8,981 nucleotides of DNA from Coriobacteriia bacterium. GTDB taxonomy: Bacteria; Actinomycetota; Coriobacteriia; Anaerosomatales; JAUVQN01. A program made the position numbers and the translations under genes. The stretch's first letter is position 1. Every line of letters begins with the position of its first letter. The notes under the pieces were generated by a model that saw nothing but the letters and a program-made list of their open reading frames with translations, ran no database searches and had not been told where the DNA came from. Where the stretch lies: contig JAUVQN010000049.1 of NCBI GenBank assembly GCA_030598125.1, forward strand, positions 1 through 8,981, written 5' to 3'. Of this stretch, positions 1 through 5,270 are shown piece after piece.

Positions 1-523
1 CGCCCTGGTCGTAGTATAGATCCGAGCACGGCCCGCACGGACCGGTCGGACCCGCCGCCCAGAAGTTGTCCGACTCGCCCAGCCGCACGATCCGCTCCTC
101 GGGAACGCCGACCTCGTCGCGCCAGATGCCGAACGCCTCATCGTCGTCGACGAAGATCGTGAACCACAGCTTGTCAGGGTCGAGACCGAGCACGTCGACG
201 CTGTACTCGTACGCCCAGGCGCACGCCTCGGACTTGAAGTAGTCGCCGAAGCTGAAGTTGCCCAGCATCTCGAAGAACGTGTGGTGCCGGCCGGTGTGGC
301 CGACTGTGTCGATGTCGGTGGTGCGCACGCACTTCTGACACGAGGTCGCACGCGTGTACCCCGGATCCCTGAGTCCGAGGAACACCGGCTTGAACTGCAC
401 CATCCCCGCCGTGGTGAGCAGGATCGAGGGGTCCTCGGGGATGAGCGAGCTCGAGGCCACGCGCGTGCAGCCCTTCGATTCGAAGAACTCCAGGTAGCTC
501 TGGCGTATCTCGTCAGTCCTCAC
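1..523 (-). CDS. alaS: Alanine--tRNA ligase, N-terminal part (cut by window edge)
   Basis: AlaRS charges tRNA-Ala with alanine in the cytoplasm, using ATP. Only the first 174 codons are inside the window, about a fifth of the usual ~870 residues; the rest lies beyond position 1. The visible part is the start of the class II catalytic domain. Residues 83-97 carry the motif 2 core FFEMLGNFSFGDYFK, and residues 161-168 read GPCGPCSD, the conserved loop near the active site. A conserved Cys pair sits at C62 and C65. I chose the GTG at 523-521 because it is followed directly by the usual AlaRS N-terminus (RQSYLEFFESKG) and is preceded by GGAGGAG at 529-535, five bases upstream. The GTG overlaps the TGA of the upstream membrane protein gene as GTGA, so the two are almost certainly translationally coupled. 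Identification is certain; only the 3' part is missing. Confidence 0.97.
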   Translation of the reverse strand, partial: MRTDEIRQSYLEFFESKGCTRVASSSLIPEDPSILLTTAGMVQFKPVFLGLRDPGYTRATSCQKCVRTTDIDTVGHTGRHHTFFEMLGNFSFGDYFKSEACAWAYEYSVDVLGLDPDKLWFTIFVDDDEAFGIWRDEVGVPEERIVRLGESDNFWAAGPTGPCGPCSDLYYDQG

Positions 524-1758
524 GCGTGCTCCTCCGTGTCCCGGACTCCTGCGTCAGCGGCAGATTCCTCACTCGGGGCGCCGGCCTCCCCCGCCCCTCC
601 GGCCGGCTCTGCCTCTTGGCGGAACGGGAACAGCTTCCGGTGGAACGGCCGCGTGTCCTGCTCCTCTGGCGGCAGCGGTCTCCACCCTTGTTTCTCCAGG
701 TAGTAGGTCCCGACCGCCTTGAACGCGGCTGCCGCCGGGACTGCGAGAAACATGCCGATGATGCCGAACAGCGACGCGCCCGCGACGACCGCGAGTATCA
801 CGACGACGGGGGGCACGTCGACCTGCTGCGACATGATGCGCGGCGAGAGGAAGATACTCTCGATCTGGTTCACGACGATGACGACGAGGATCGCCCAGAC
901 GGCGAGGATCGGGTCGACGAAGACGGCGGCGACCGCCGCGACGAAGCCGGCCACGATCGGCCCGAAGTACGGGATGACGTTGAAGACACCCCCGATGAGA
1001 CCTATCACACCCGGGTAGGGCACGCCCGCGACCCACATTCCCAGACCGATCAGCACGCCCACGATGACCGCGATGATGAGCTGCCCGCGGATGAACCCGC
1101 CCACGACGATACTGATGCGGTCGCTGATCTCCCGCGCGTCCGTCCAGTGCGGCTCCGACAGCAGCCGAAGCGCACCCTCCTTGATGCGCGGAAGACCCTT
1201 GAGCAGGTAGTAGCCGATGACGAGTCCCAAGATCACTGAGAAGACGCCCGAGATCGTGGAGGACCCGGCCGCGAACACGCCTTCGGCCGCTCGCTGGGCC
1301 CACTCGGCGGCGCGCTCGGTGGCGGCCTCTTGCGCCCGAACGCCCATATCCTCCGCCCAGTTCGGCCACTGGATCGAGCTGTACTGCTCGACGAGGTCGT
1401 TCCAGACCGTGCGGGCCGATTCGTAGAACTCAGGGAACGCCTCCACAAACTCGGTCACCTGCTGCGCGATGGGCGGGATCACGAACACGAAGAAGATGAC
1501 GATGACGAGCGCCGCACCGAGGTACGCCACGACCGTGGCCGCAGTGCGATGCATGCCGCGCTTCACGAGCGCGGAGACCCACCCTTTCAGGAAGAACACG
1601 ACGATGAGACCGATGAAGAGCGGGACCAGTGCTGCCGAGAGCTGCGAGAGGAGCCACAGCCCCGCCACGGCGAGCGCAGCGATCCCGATCAGAGCCCATG
1701 CGACGACGCCGACGCGACGCCAGCGGCGGAACGACTCCTCGATCGACTGGTCCGTCAC
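520..1758 (-). CDS. AI-2E family transporter (YrrI/PerM-like membrane protein)
   Basis: A 412-residue polytopic inner-membrane protein of the AI-2E transporter family (PF01594). Members have been linked to autoinducer-2 export or to Na+/H+ exchange, but the substrate of most is unknown and cannot be read from this sequence. Hydrophobic segments fall at about residues 17-37, 43-59, 74-95, 168-186, 225-245, 249-280, 284-297 and 317-345. The conserved C-terminal half is clear: GFIRGQL at 221-227, FNVIPYFGP at 259-267 and NQIESIFLSPRIM at 297-309. Residues 100-165 form a charged, Trp- and Ala-rich extramembrane loop. After about residue 350 comes a hydrophilic tail rich in Glu, Ala, Gly and Pro. 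The GTG start at 1758 overlaps the sigma-factor stop (GTGA), with GAGGGA at 1768-1773 as ribosome site. An AI-2E-family gene directly upstream of alaS is also the arrangement in Bacillus (yrrI-alaS). Family is secure; function is not. Confidence 0.93.
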   Translation of the reverse strand: MTDQSIEESFRRWRRVGVVAWALIGIAALAVAGLWLLSQLSAALVPLFIGLIVVFFLKGWVSALVKRGMHRTAATVVAYLGAALVIVIFFVFVIPPIAQQVTEFVEAFPEFYESARTVWNDLVEQYSSIQWPNWAEDMGVRAQEAATERAAEWAQRAAEGVFAAGSSTISGVFSVILGLVIGYYLLKGLPRIKEGALRLLSEPHWTDAREISDRISIVVGGFIRGQLIIAVIVGVLIGLGMWVAGVPYPGVIGLIGGVFNVIPYFGPIVAGFVAAVAAVFVDPILAVWAILVVIVVNQIESIFLSPRIMSQQVDVPPVVVILAVVAGASLFGIIGMFLAVPAAAAFKAVGTYYLEKQGWRPLPPEEQDTRPFHRKLFPFRQEAEPAGGAGEAGAPSEESAADAGVRDTEEHA

Positions 1759-2543
1759 TCGAGCACTTCCCTCACGAGGTTCTCGCGGAGCACCCGGAGC
1801 GTCTTCCTGAGCAGTCGCGACACCTGCATCTGCGAGATGTCCAACTGCCGCGCGATCTCGGTCTGCGTGAATCCTCGGAAGAACCTCAGGTAGAGGATGC
1901 GCTGCTCCTGCGGAGTGAGATGCTTGAGCGCGGCCGAGAGCGTCGCTCGGTCGTCCACGACCGCCATCAGCTGGTCGTCCTGGCCGACGTACTCGAGGAT
2001 GCTGAAGGAGTCGTCACCGTCGGTGTTGCGGTCGGTCTCGAGCGACACGAAGTTGTAGGCTTCGGACGTCTCCATCGCCTCGAGGACGTCTTCGGGCGTC
2101 ACCTCGAGATAGTCGGCGATCTCGAGCACGGTCGGAGAGCGCTGCTTCTCCTGCGTGAGCCGATCGACGGCCTGGTTCACCTTGAAGCTGAGCTCCTGGA
2201 GGCGCCTCGGCACCTTCACGGCCCAGCCCTTGTCGCGGAAGTAGCGCTTGAGCTCGCCGATGATGGTGGGCGTCGCGTACGTCGTGAACTCGACCTTGCG
2301 CTCTATGTCGAAGCGGTCGATCGCCTTGATCAGCCCGATCGTCCCGACCTGGATGAGATCGTCGATGGGCTCCCCACGGTTCCGGAAGCGATGCGCCAGA
2401 TAGCGCACCAGGTTCAGGTACATCGTGATGAGCTCGTCCCGGGCGCCCCCGTCCTCATCCCGCTTGTAGCGGATGAAGAGCTCGCGCGTGTGTTGCTTGT
2501 CCCAGGTCAACTTCCGGGACTGGTTGTGAGTCCGTCTGGGCAC
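1755..2543 (-). CDS. RNA polymerase sigma factor, SigB/SigF/SigG family
   Basis: A 262-residue group 3 sigma-70 factor that would direct RNA polymerase to a stress or developmental regulon. Length is typical for SigB/SigF. Region 2 spans about residues 37-106, with DLIQVGTIGLIKAIDRFD at 62-79 (core binding, region 2.2) and FTTYATPTIIGELKRYFRD at 86-104 (regions 2.3-2.4, -10 recognition). Region 3 follows at about 110-190, starting KVPRRLQEL at 110-118. Region 4 ends in a helix-turn-helix at about 227-249 (QTEIARQLDISQMQVSRLL). The FTTYATPTIIGE block is characteristic of the SigB/F/G group rather than of the housekeeping factor. The GTG start is preceded only by a weak GGGGG site (2549-2553). 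It lies 11 bases after an rsbW-like gene, its likely antagonist, and its stop overlaps the next gene. I cannot tell sporulation from general-stress use; the anti-sigma partner and lack of a spoIIA-type neighbourhood favour stress. Confidence 0.95.
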   Translation of the reverse strand: MPRRTHNQSRKLTWDKQHTRELFIRYKRDEDGGARDELITMYLNLVRYLAHRFRNRGEPIDDLIQVGTIGLIKAIDRFDIERKVEFTTYATPTIIGELKRYFRDKGWAVKVPRRLQELSFKVNQAVDRLTQEKQRSPTVLEIADYLEVTPEDVLEAMETSEAYNFVSLETDRNTDGDDSFSILEYVGQDDQLMAVVDDRATLSAALKHLTPQEQRILYLRFFRGFTQTEIARQLDISQMQVSRLLRKTLRVLRENLVREVLE

Positions 2544-2554
2544 GGCGACCCCCG

Positions 2555-2935
2555 TCAGGCCAGATACTTGCAGAGCCGGACGTGCATACCGTCCGGCTGT
2601 TCAGCGAGCTCGAACTCATCGCAGACCGAGTCGAGGATGAACGCCGCATAGCGCTCTCCGGACTCGTCCGTGCCCTCCGTCTCCAAGGCATCGGCGAGGG
2701 GGCCCACTTCGCACGTGAAACGGCCGTCCCCGACGGTGAACGTGAACGTGACGTCGCCTCCCGGCTGCTTCCTGCGTACGGCGAAGACGTACGCTTCTTC
2801 CACGGCGATCCGCACGTCGTCGACGAGATCGATGGGAACGCCAAGGCGACCCACCAGTGCGACCGCGGTCATCCTGACCGTGCGGGCGTACTCCTCACGC
2901 GCGGGAACTGTGAGCACGATGCGATCCGTAGCCAT
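2555..2935 (-). CDS. rsbW: RsbW/SpoIIAB-like anti-sigma factor with degenerate ATP-binding motifs
   Basis: A 126-residue GHKL-fold protein of the RsbW/SpoIIAB type. Typical members bind the SigB/SigF factor encoded next door and phosphorylate an RsbV-type antagonist. It aligns along its length with Bacillus RsbW: N-terminal strand and helix (VPAREEYARTVRMT, 10-23), the N-box helix (VDDVRIAVEEAY, 38-49) and a C-terminal DEFEL...KYL end (106-125). The nucleotide-binding residues look lost. The N-box Asn that coordinates Mg-ATP is Phe51, the following His-Ala-Tyr is RRKQ, the Asp-x-Gly box is EVG (76-78), and the GLGL lid motif is replaced by SGERYAAFIL (92-101). The catalytic-base Glu (E47) remains. 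ATG at 2935 has GGGAGG at 2940-2945. It is the first gene after a promoter-bearing gap and sits 11 bases before the sigma gene. Family assignment rests on alignment from memory plus context; whether it still binds ATP or the sigma factor is open. Confidence 0.85.
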   Translation of the reverse strand: MATDRIVLTVPAREEYARTVRMTAVALVGRLGVPIDLVDDVRIAVEEAYVFAVRRKQPGGDVTFTFTVGDGRFTCEVGPLADALETEGTDESGERYAAFILDSVCDEFELAEQPDGMHVRLCKYLA

Positions 2936-3056
2936 GATCCCTCCCGAACCTCGAGCAGGCGCGCGGTGGCTGTCGCTCGGACCCGCGCGAGCACTCTGAT
3001 TCTAGCAGAGGATCGCGCTCGCACAGGCACTCTTCGACCAGGTCGAGGGAGGCGAA
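2936..3056 (-). other. Gap between rarA and the rsbW-like gene
   Basis: This 121-base gap holds no gene. Besides the extended -10 it contains a 13-base inverted repeat, TCGACC-A-GGTCGA at 3034-3046, just after the rarA stop, with no T-run behind it. I do not call it a terminator. No rsbV-like STAS gene is present here, although that is where one would be expected ahead of rsbW. Confidence 0.5.
2999..3007 (-). promoter_or_regulatory. Extended -10 promoter for the rsbW-sigma-AI-2E-alaS operon
   Basis: On the minus strand the bases read TGCTAGAAT: an extended -10 (TGN) joined to TAGAAT, five of six matches to TATAAT. I see no convincing -35 at 16-18 bases, which is compatible with an extended -10 promoter. 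Transcription would begin near 2992, giving a leader of about 57 bases to the rsbW-like ATG. No SigB-type sequence (GTTT...GGGTAT) is visible here, so autoregulation by the encoded sigma factor is not supported. Confidence 0.5.
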
Positions 3057-4388
3057 TCAGGCCTGGTCGTCGGCATCATCCGCCGACAGGCCGACGTCCG
3101 CGTCAGGAGCCGGTCCGGGCGTCCGCTCGGCCTCCCAACCGCGATCCCCCGGCCGGTAGAACCGGGCCCCTCCGAGCTCCTCGGGGAGGTAGTCCTGGGA
3201 CACCCAGCCATCCGGATGATCGTGCGGGTAGAGATAGCCTTCTCCGCGACCGAGCGTCTTGGCGCCGCCATAGCTCGCGTCGCGGAGGTGCTGCGGCACC
3301 CCGCGCGCCGGTCCTTCGTCGACCTCGCGGAGCGCGGCGTCGATCGCTCGGCAGGCGGAGTTCGAACGCGGGGCGAGGGACAGATAGATCGCGGCATGCG
3401 CCAGGTTGATGCGACACTCGGGCCAGCCGACGAACTCGGCCGCTTTCACGGCCGCCTCAGCGACGGTCACGGCGTAGGGGTCCGCGAGCCCGACGTCCTC
3501 GGCGGCGAACACCAGCATCCTCCTGGCGATGAACTTCGGATCCTCGCCACCGCGCATCATCCTGGCGAGCCAGTACACCGCGGCGTCCGGATCGGCGCCT
3601 CGCATCGACTTGATGAACGCCGACGTCACATCGTAGTGCACGTCGCCCGCACGATCGTACGGGAGCGCGCGCACCTTGGACGCCTCCCGCACCGCCTGCT
3701 CGTCGATCTCACCTTCGGCTCCCGCCGCCGCATGATCGAGCGTCGCGAGCGCGACACGGGCGTCGCCGCCGGCCCTGCGAACGAGCAGCTCCATCGCCTC
3801 AGGCGTCAGGCGCGCAGTACCTGAGAGGCCGCGGTCGTCCTCGAGGGCCCGCTCGACGATGCTCCGTACGTCCTCGTCGGTCAGCGGCTGCATCTCTACC
3901 ACGCGCGAACGACTGATGAGCGGCGCGTTCACCTCGAAGAACGGGTTCTCGGTCGTGGCACCGACGAGGACGAGCAGGCCGTCTTCCACGGCATGGAGCA
4001 ACGCGTCCTGCTGGGAGCGGTTGAATCGGTGGATCTCATCGATGAAGAGGATCGTCCCGCCGCCGTCCATCGCAAGGCGGTCCCGCGCCTGTTCGATGAC
4101 ACGCCGGATGTCCGCGACACCCGACGCCACCGCAGACATCTCGACGAACTGCGACTCCGTTCGCTCGGCGATGACACGCGCGAGGCTGGTCTTCCCGCAG
4201 CCGGGGGGGCCGTAGAGGATGACGGAGGCGAGCTCGTCGCGCTCTATCTCGCGCCGGAGCGGACTGTCCTGACCGAGCACGTGCTCCTGGCCCACGAACG
4301 AGTCGAGATCCCGGGGGCGCATCCGGACCGCCAGCGGCGCCCGCGCGTCGAGCGCGTCACGGGCCTGCTGGGAGAAGAGGTCGTCCAT
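3057..4388 (-). CDS. rarA: Replication-associated recombination protein A (RarA/MgsA family AAA+ ATPase)
   Basis: A 443-residue clamp-loader-like AAA+ ATPase that acts on stalled replication forks and single-stranded DNA gaps, related to E. coli RarA, yeast Mgs1 and human WRNIP1. The N-terminus (MDDLFSQQ, then LAVRMRPRDLDSFVGQEH at 19-36) is typical. Walker A is GPPGCGKT at 60-67, Walker B ILFIDEIHRF at 113-122, sensor 1 GATTENP at 143-149, and the arginine-finger region LISRSRVV at 157-164. The C-terminal oligomerisation part includes DVHYDVTSAFIKSMRGADPDA and the usual YLPEEL...FYRP end. An acidic tail of about 25 residues follows. Length is near the family's ~430-450. I chose ATG at 4388 because MDDLF is the conserved family start; the frame is open to an ATG at 4454, but that would add unrelated residues overlapping the lipoprotein gene. 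The ribosome site is weak. It starts 19 bases after the lipoprotein stop, so cotranscription is likely. Confidence 0.96.
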   Translation of the reverse strand: MDDLFSQQARDALDARAPLAVRMRPRDLDSFVGQEHVLGQDSPLRREIERDELASVILYGPPGCGKTSLARVIAERTESQFVEMSAVASGVADIRRVIEQARDRLAMDGGGTILFIDEIHRFNRSQQDALLHAVEDGLLVLVGATTENPFFEVNAPLISRSRVVEMQPLTDEDVRSIVERALEDDRGLSGTARLTPEAMELLVRRAGGDARVALATLDHAAAGAEGEIDEQAVREASKVRALPYDRAGDVHYDVTSAFIKSMRGADPDAAVYWLARMMRGGEDPKFIARRMLVFAAEDVGLADPYAVTVAEAAVKAAEFVGWPECRINLAHAAIYLSLAPRSNSACRAIDAALREVDEGPARGVPQHLRDASYGGAKTLGRGEGYLYPHDHPDGWVSQDYLPEELGGARFYRPGDRGWEAERTPGPAPDADVGLSADDADDQA

Positions 4389-4407
4389 GCGACCGGGAGT
4401 GAGCCCC

Positions 4408-4995
4408 CTACTGCAGCTGCGTGGCGTAGAGCACCTCGCGCTTGAGCGGGTCACGCGTCACGAATCCGCGCCACCGCCACGTGATCACTCCGCGATCGTC
4501 CACCAGCACGAGGTACGGAGTCTGATCCGCTTCGAGCGTGACGGCGAGCTCGTACGCCTGCCGTGTCGGGTCTTCCGGGTCGGGCGCGTCACCGCTGTCG
4601 AGCAGCTCGGAGTCCACGTCGAACGAGATGAGATCGACCAGGCCGCGGTACTCACCCATGACAGCGTCGATCTCCACCGTCTGGTCGACCGTGACCTGCT
4701 GGTCAGCGTCGTAGTAGTAGAGGAGGAACGGCTGCCCGGCGTCCAGGCGCTGCCGCACGGCATCCGGGACGACGACGTCCACGCCGGCCGGGAAGGGCTC
4801 CTCGTACCCGCCCTCGAGCGGCGAGAGGACATCGATGGCCGGTCCGGTGGACTCCTCGGAAGCGGATGCCTGCGCTGCGGGTGCAGCCGCGGGCGCGGCC
4901 TCGGGAGCCGCTGCTTCTTCTTCCCCGCCACCCCCACAGCCCGCGAGGGAGAGCGCGACCGTTACTGCGACGAGTGCTACGGCAAGTCTGCGCAT
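4408..4995 (-). CDS. Predicted lipoprotein with thioredoxin-like outline, no CXXC
   Basis: A 195-residue exported lipoprotein of unknown function. Residues 1-20 are a lipoprotein signal: Arg2-3, a hydrophobic core, and lipobox LAGC with the lipidated Cys at 20. A flexible Gly/Glu/Ala/Pro linker runs to about residue 55. The remainder looks like a thioredoxin fold. A strand PFLLYYYD (89-96) sits where the CXXC would follow but here reads DADQQ, a second strand is DLISFDVDS (121-129), and the cis-Pro strand TPYLVLVDDRGVI (159-171) leads into a C-terminal helix at about 181-193. Without cysteines in the domain it cannot be a thiol oxidoreductase; a binding or scaffold role is possible. The ATG has a perfect AGGAGG at 5001-5006, five bases upstream. 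It follows a structured-RNA candidate and precedes rarA by 19 bases. The gene is real on start signals, lipobox and coding bias; the fold call is inference from sequence pattern. Confidence 0.78.
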   Translation of the reverse strand: MRRLAVALVAVTVALSLAGCGGGGEEEAAAPEAAPAAAPAAQASASEESTGPAIDVLSPLEGGYEEPFPAGVDVVVPDAVRQRLDAGQPFLLYYYDADQQVTVDQTVEIDAVMGEYRGLVDLISFDVDSELLDSGDAPDPEDPTRQAYELAVTLEADQTPYLVLVDDRGVITWRWRGFVTRDPLKREVLYATQLQ

Positions 4996-5000
4996 ATGTG

Positions 5001-5006
5001 CCTCCT
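5001..5006 (-). promoter_or_regulatory. Strong ribosome binding site of the lipoprotein gene
   Basis: A full AGGAGG lies five bases ahead of the ATG at 4995. It fixes the start codon. It directly abuts the 3' end of the structured RNA candidate (CCCT at 5007-5010), so folding of that element could in principle affect access to this site. Confidence 0.8.
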
Positions 5007-5142
5007 AGGGCTGTCTCAAAGATGAACCCCGCCTTGTCGTGCCCCGACAAGTGAACCTGCCTCTGCAGGTGGGTGCCCGCACCCCGGGTTCGCGCTTCCC
5101 CGCAAGGGGGATCCCACTCCGCCGGGAGATCTTAGGCTCCCT
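5007..5142 (-). ncRNA. ssrS: Structured RNA, candidate 6S RNA
   Basis: The minus strand of this gene-free stretch folds by eye into a closed, branched structure of about 136 nt. A closing helix pairs AAGAU (5133-5129) with AUCUU (5023-5019) and, after a small internal loop, UCCCG (5127-5123) with CGGGG (5031-5027); AGGG and CCCU at the two ends may extend it. Inside are hairpins UCCCC/GGGGA (5111-5097), GGGUG/CACCC (5084-5071), ACCUGC/GCAGGU (5070-5055) and, on the 3' arm, CUUGUCG/CGACAAG (5051-5033). A 5'/3' closing stem followed by a 3'-arm hairpin inside a bubble resembles E. coli 6S RNA, and Bacillus 6S RNA (bsrA) lies next to aspS in the aspS-yrvM-rarA region. 6S RNA binds and sequesters housekeeping RNA polymerase. 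It could instead be a cis-acting leader of the lipoprotein gene. The structure is seen; the family name is inference. Confidence 0.5.
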
Positions 5143-5152
5143 ATCACGTGAT
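5143..5152. repeat. Perfect 10-bp palindrome ATCACGTGAT
   Basis: A self-complementary ATCACGTGAT with an E-box-like CACGTG centre lies immediately upstream (in transcription direction) of the structured RNA candidate. It could be a dimeric regulator site or part of the RNA's outer structure. No second copy was noticed in the window. Confidence 0.4.
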
Positions 5153-5200
5153 GTTGGTTCAACGTACATCGAAGACACGAGCAAGGCAGAGCCCGCTCTC

Positions 5201-5230
5201 ATTGTGCATCGGCAGTTCAAAGGCCGTCAA
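5201..5230 (-). promoter_or_regulatory. Candidate promoter for the RNA element/lipoprotein/rarA unit
   Basis: Minus strand TTGACG (5225-5230; five of six to TTGACA), then 18 bases, then CACAAT (5201-5206; four of six to TATAAT). The start would be near 5194, about 50 bases before the structured RNA. A small inverted repeat AGAGC-CC-GCTCT (5188-5199) sits over the predicted start site and could be an operator. Spacing and -35 are good; the -10 is moderate. Confidence 0.4.
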
Positions 5231-5249
5231 TGAGAGCCGAACGGCAGCA

Positions 5250-5266
5250 CCCGACGAACGGTCGGG
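5250..5266 (-). terminator. Hairpin just after aspS, possible terminator
   Basis: Minus strand CCCGAC-CGTTC-GTCGGG forms a perfect six-pair stem with a five-base loop, beginning four bases after the aspS stop codon. No T-run follows, so it may be an inefficient terminator or an mRNA-stabilising 3' hairpin. Confidence 0.35.
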
Positions 5267-5270
5267 CAGC

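Noticed and set aside
526..1239. Plus-strand open frame very rich in Asp and Arg
   Set aside because: Antisense of the AI-2E family gene; the Asp/Arg repeats arise from reading hydrophobic Ile/Val codons in reverse complement.
1629..2651. Long plus-strand open frame (about 340 codons) opposite the sigma factor gene
   Set aside because: It is the antisense shadow of a clear sigma factor; composition is dominated by Arg, Glu, Leu and Val from GC-rich antisense codons, with no recognisable domain. The minus-strand gene explains the region.
3034..3046. Inverted repeat TCGACC-A-GGTCGA after rarA as a terminator
   Set aside because: Short stem with a one-base centre and no T-run; likely chance in GC-rich DNA.
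4389..4454. N-terminal extension of RarA to an ATG at 4454
   Set aside because: The added residues resemble no RarA and overlap the lipoprotein gene; MDDLFSQQ at 4388 is the conserved family start.
5007..5142. Known riboswitch (c-di-GMP-I, c-di-AMP, SAM, cobalamin, T-box) or SRP RNA in the aspS-lipoprotein gap
   Set aside because: None of their conserved cores (for example the SRP GGAA tetraloop context or the T-box UGGN bulge) could be found; the fold is closer to 6S RNA.
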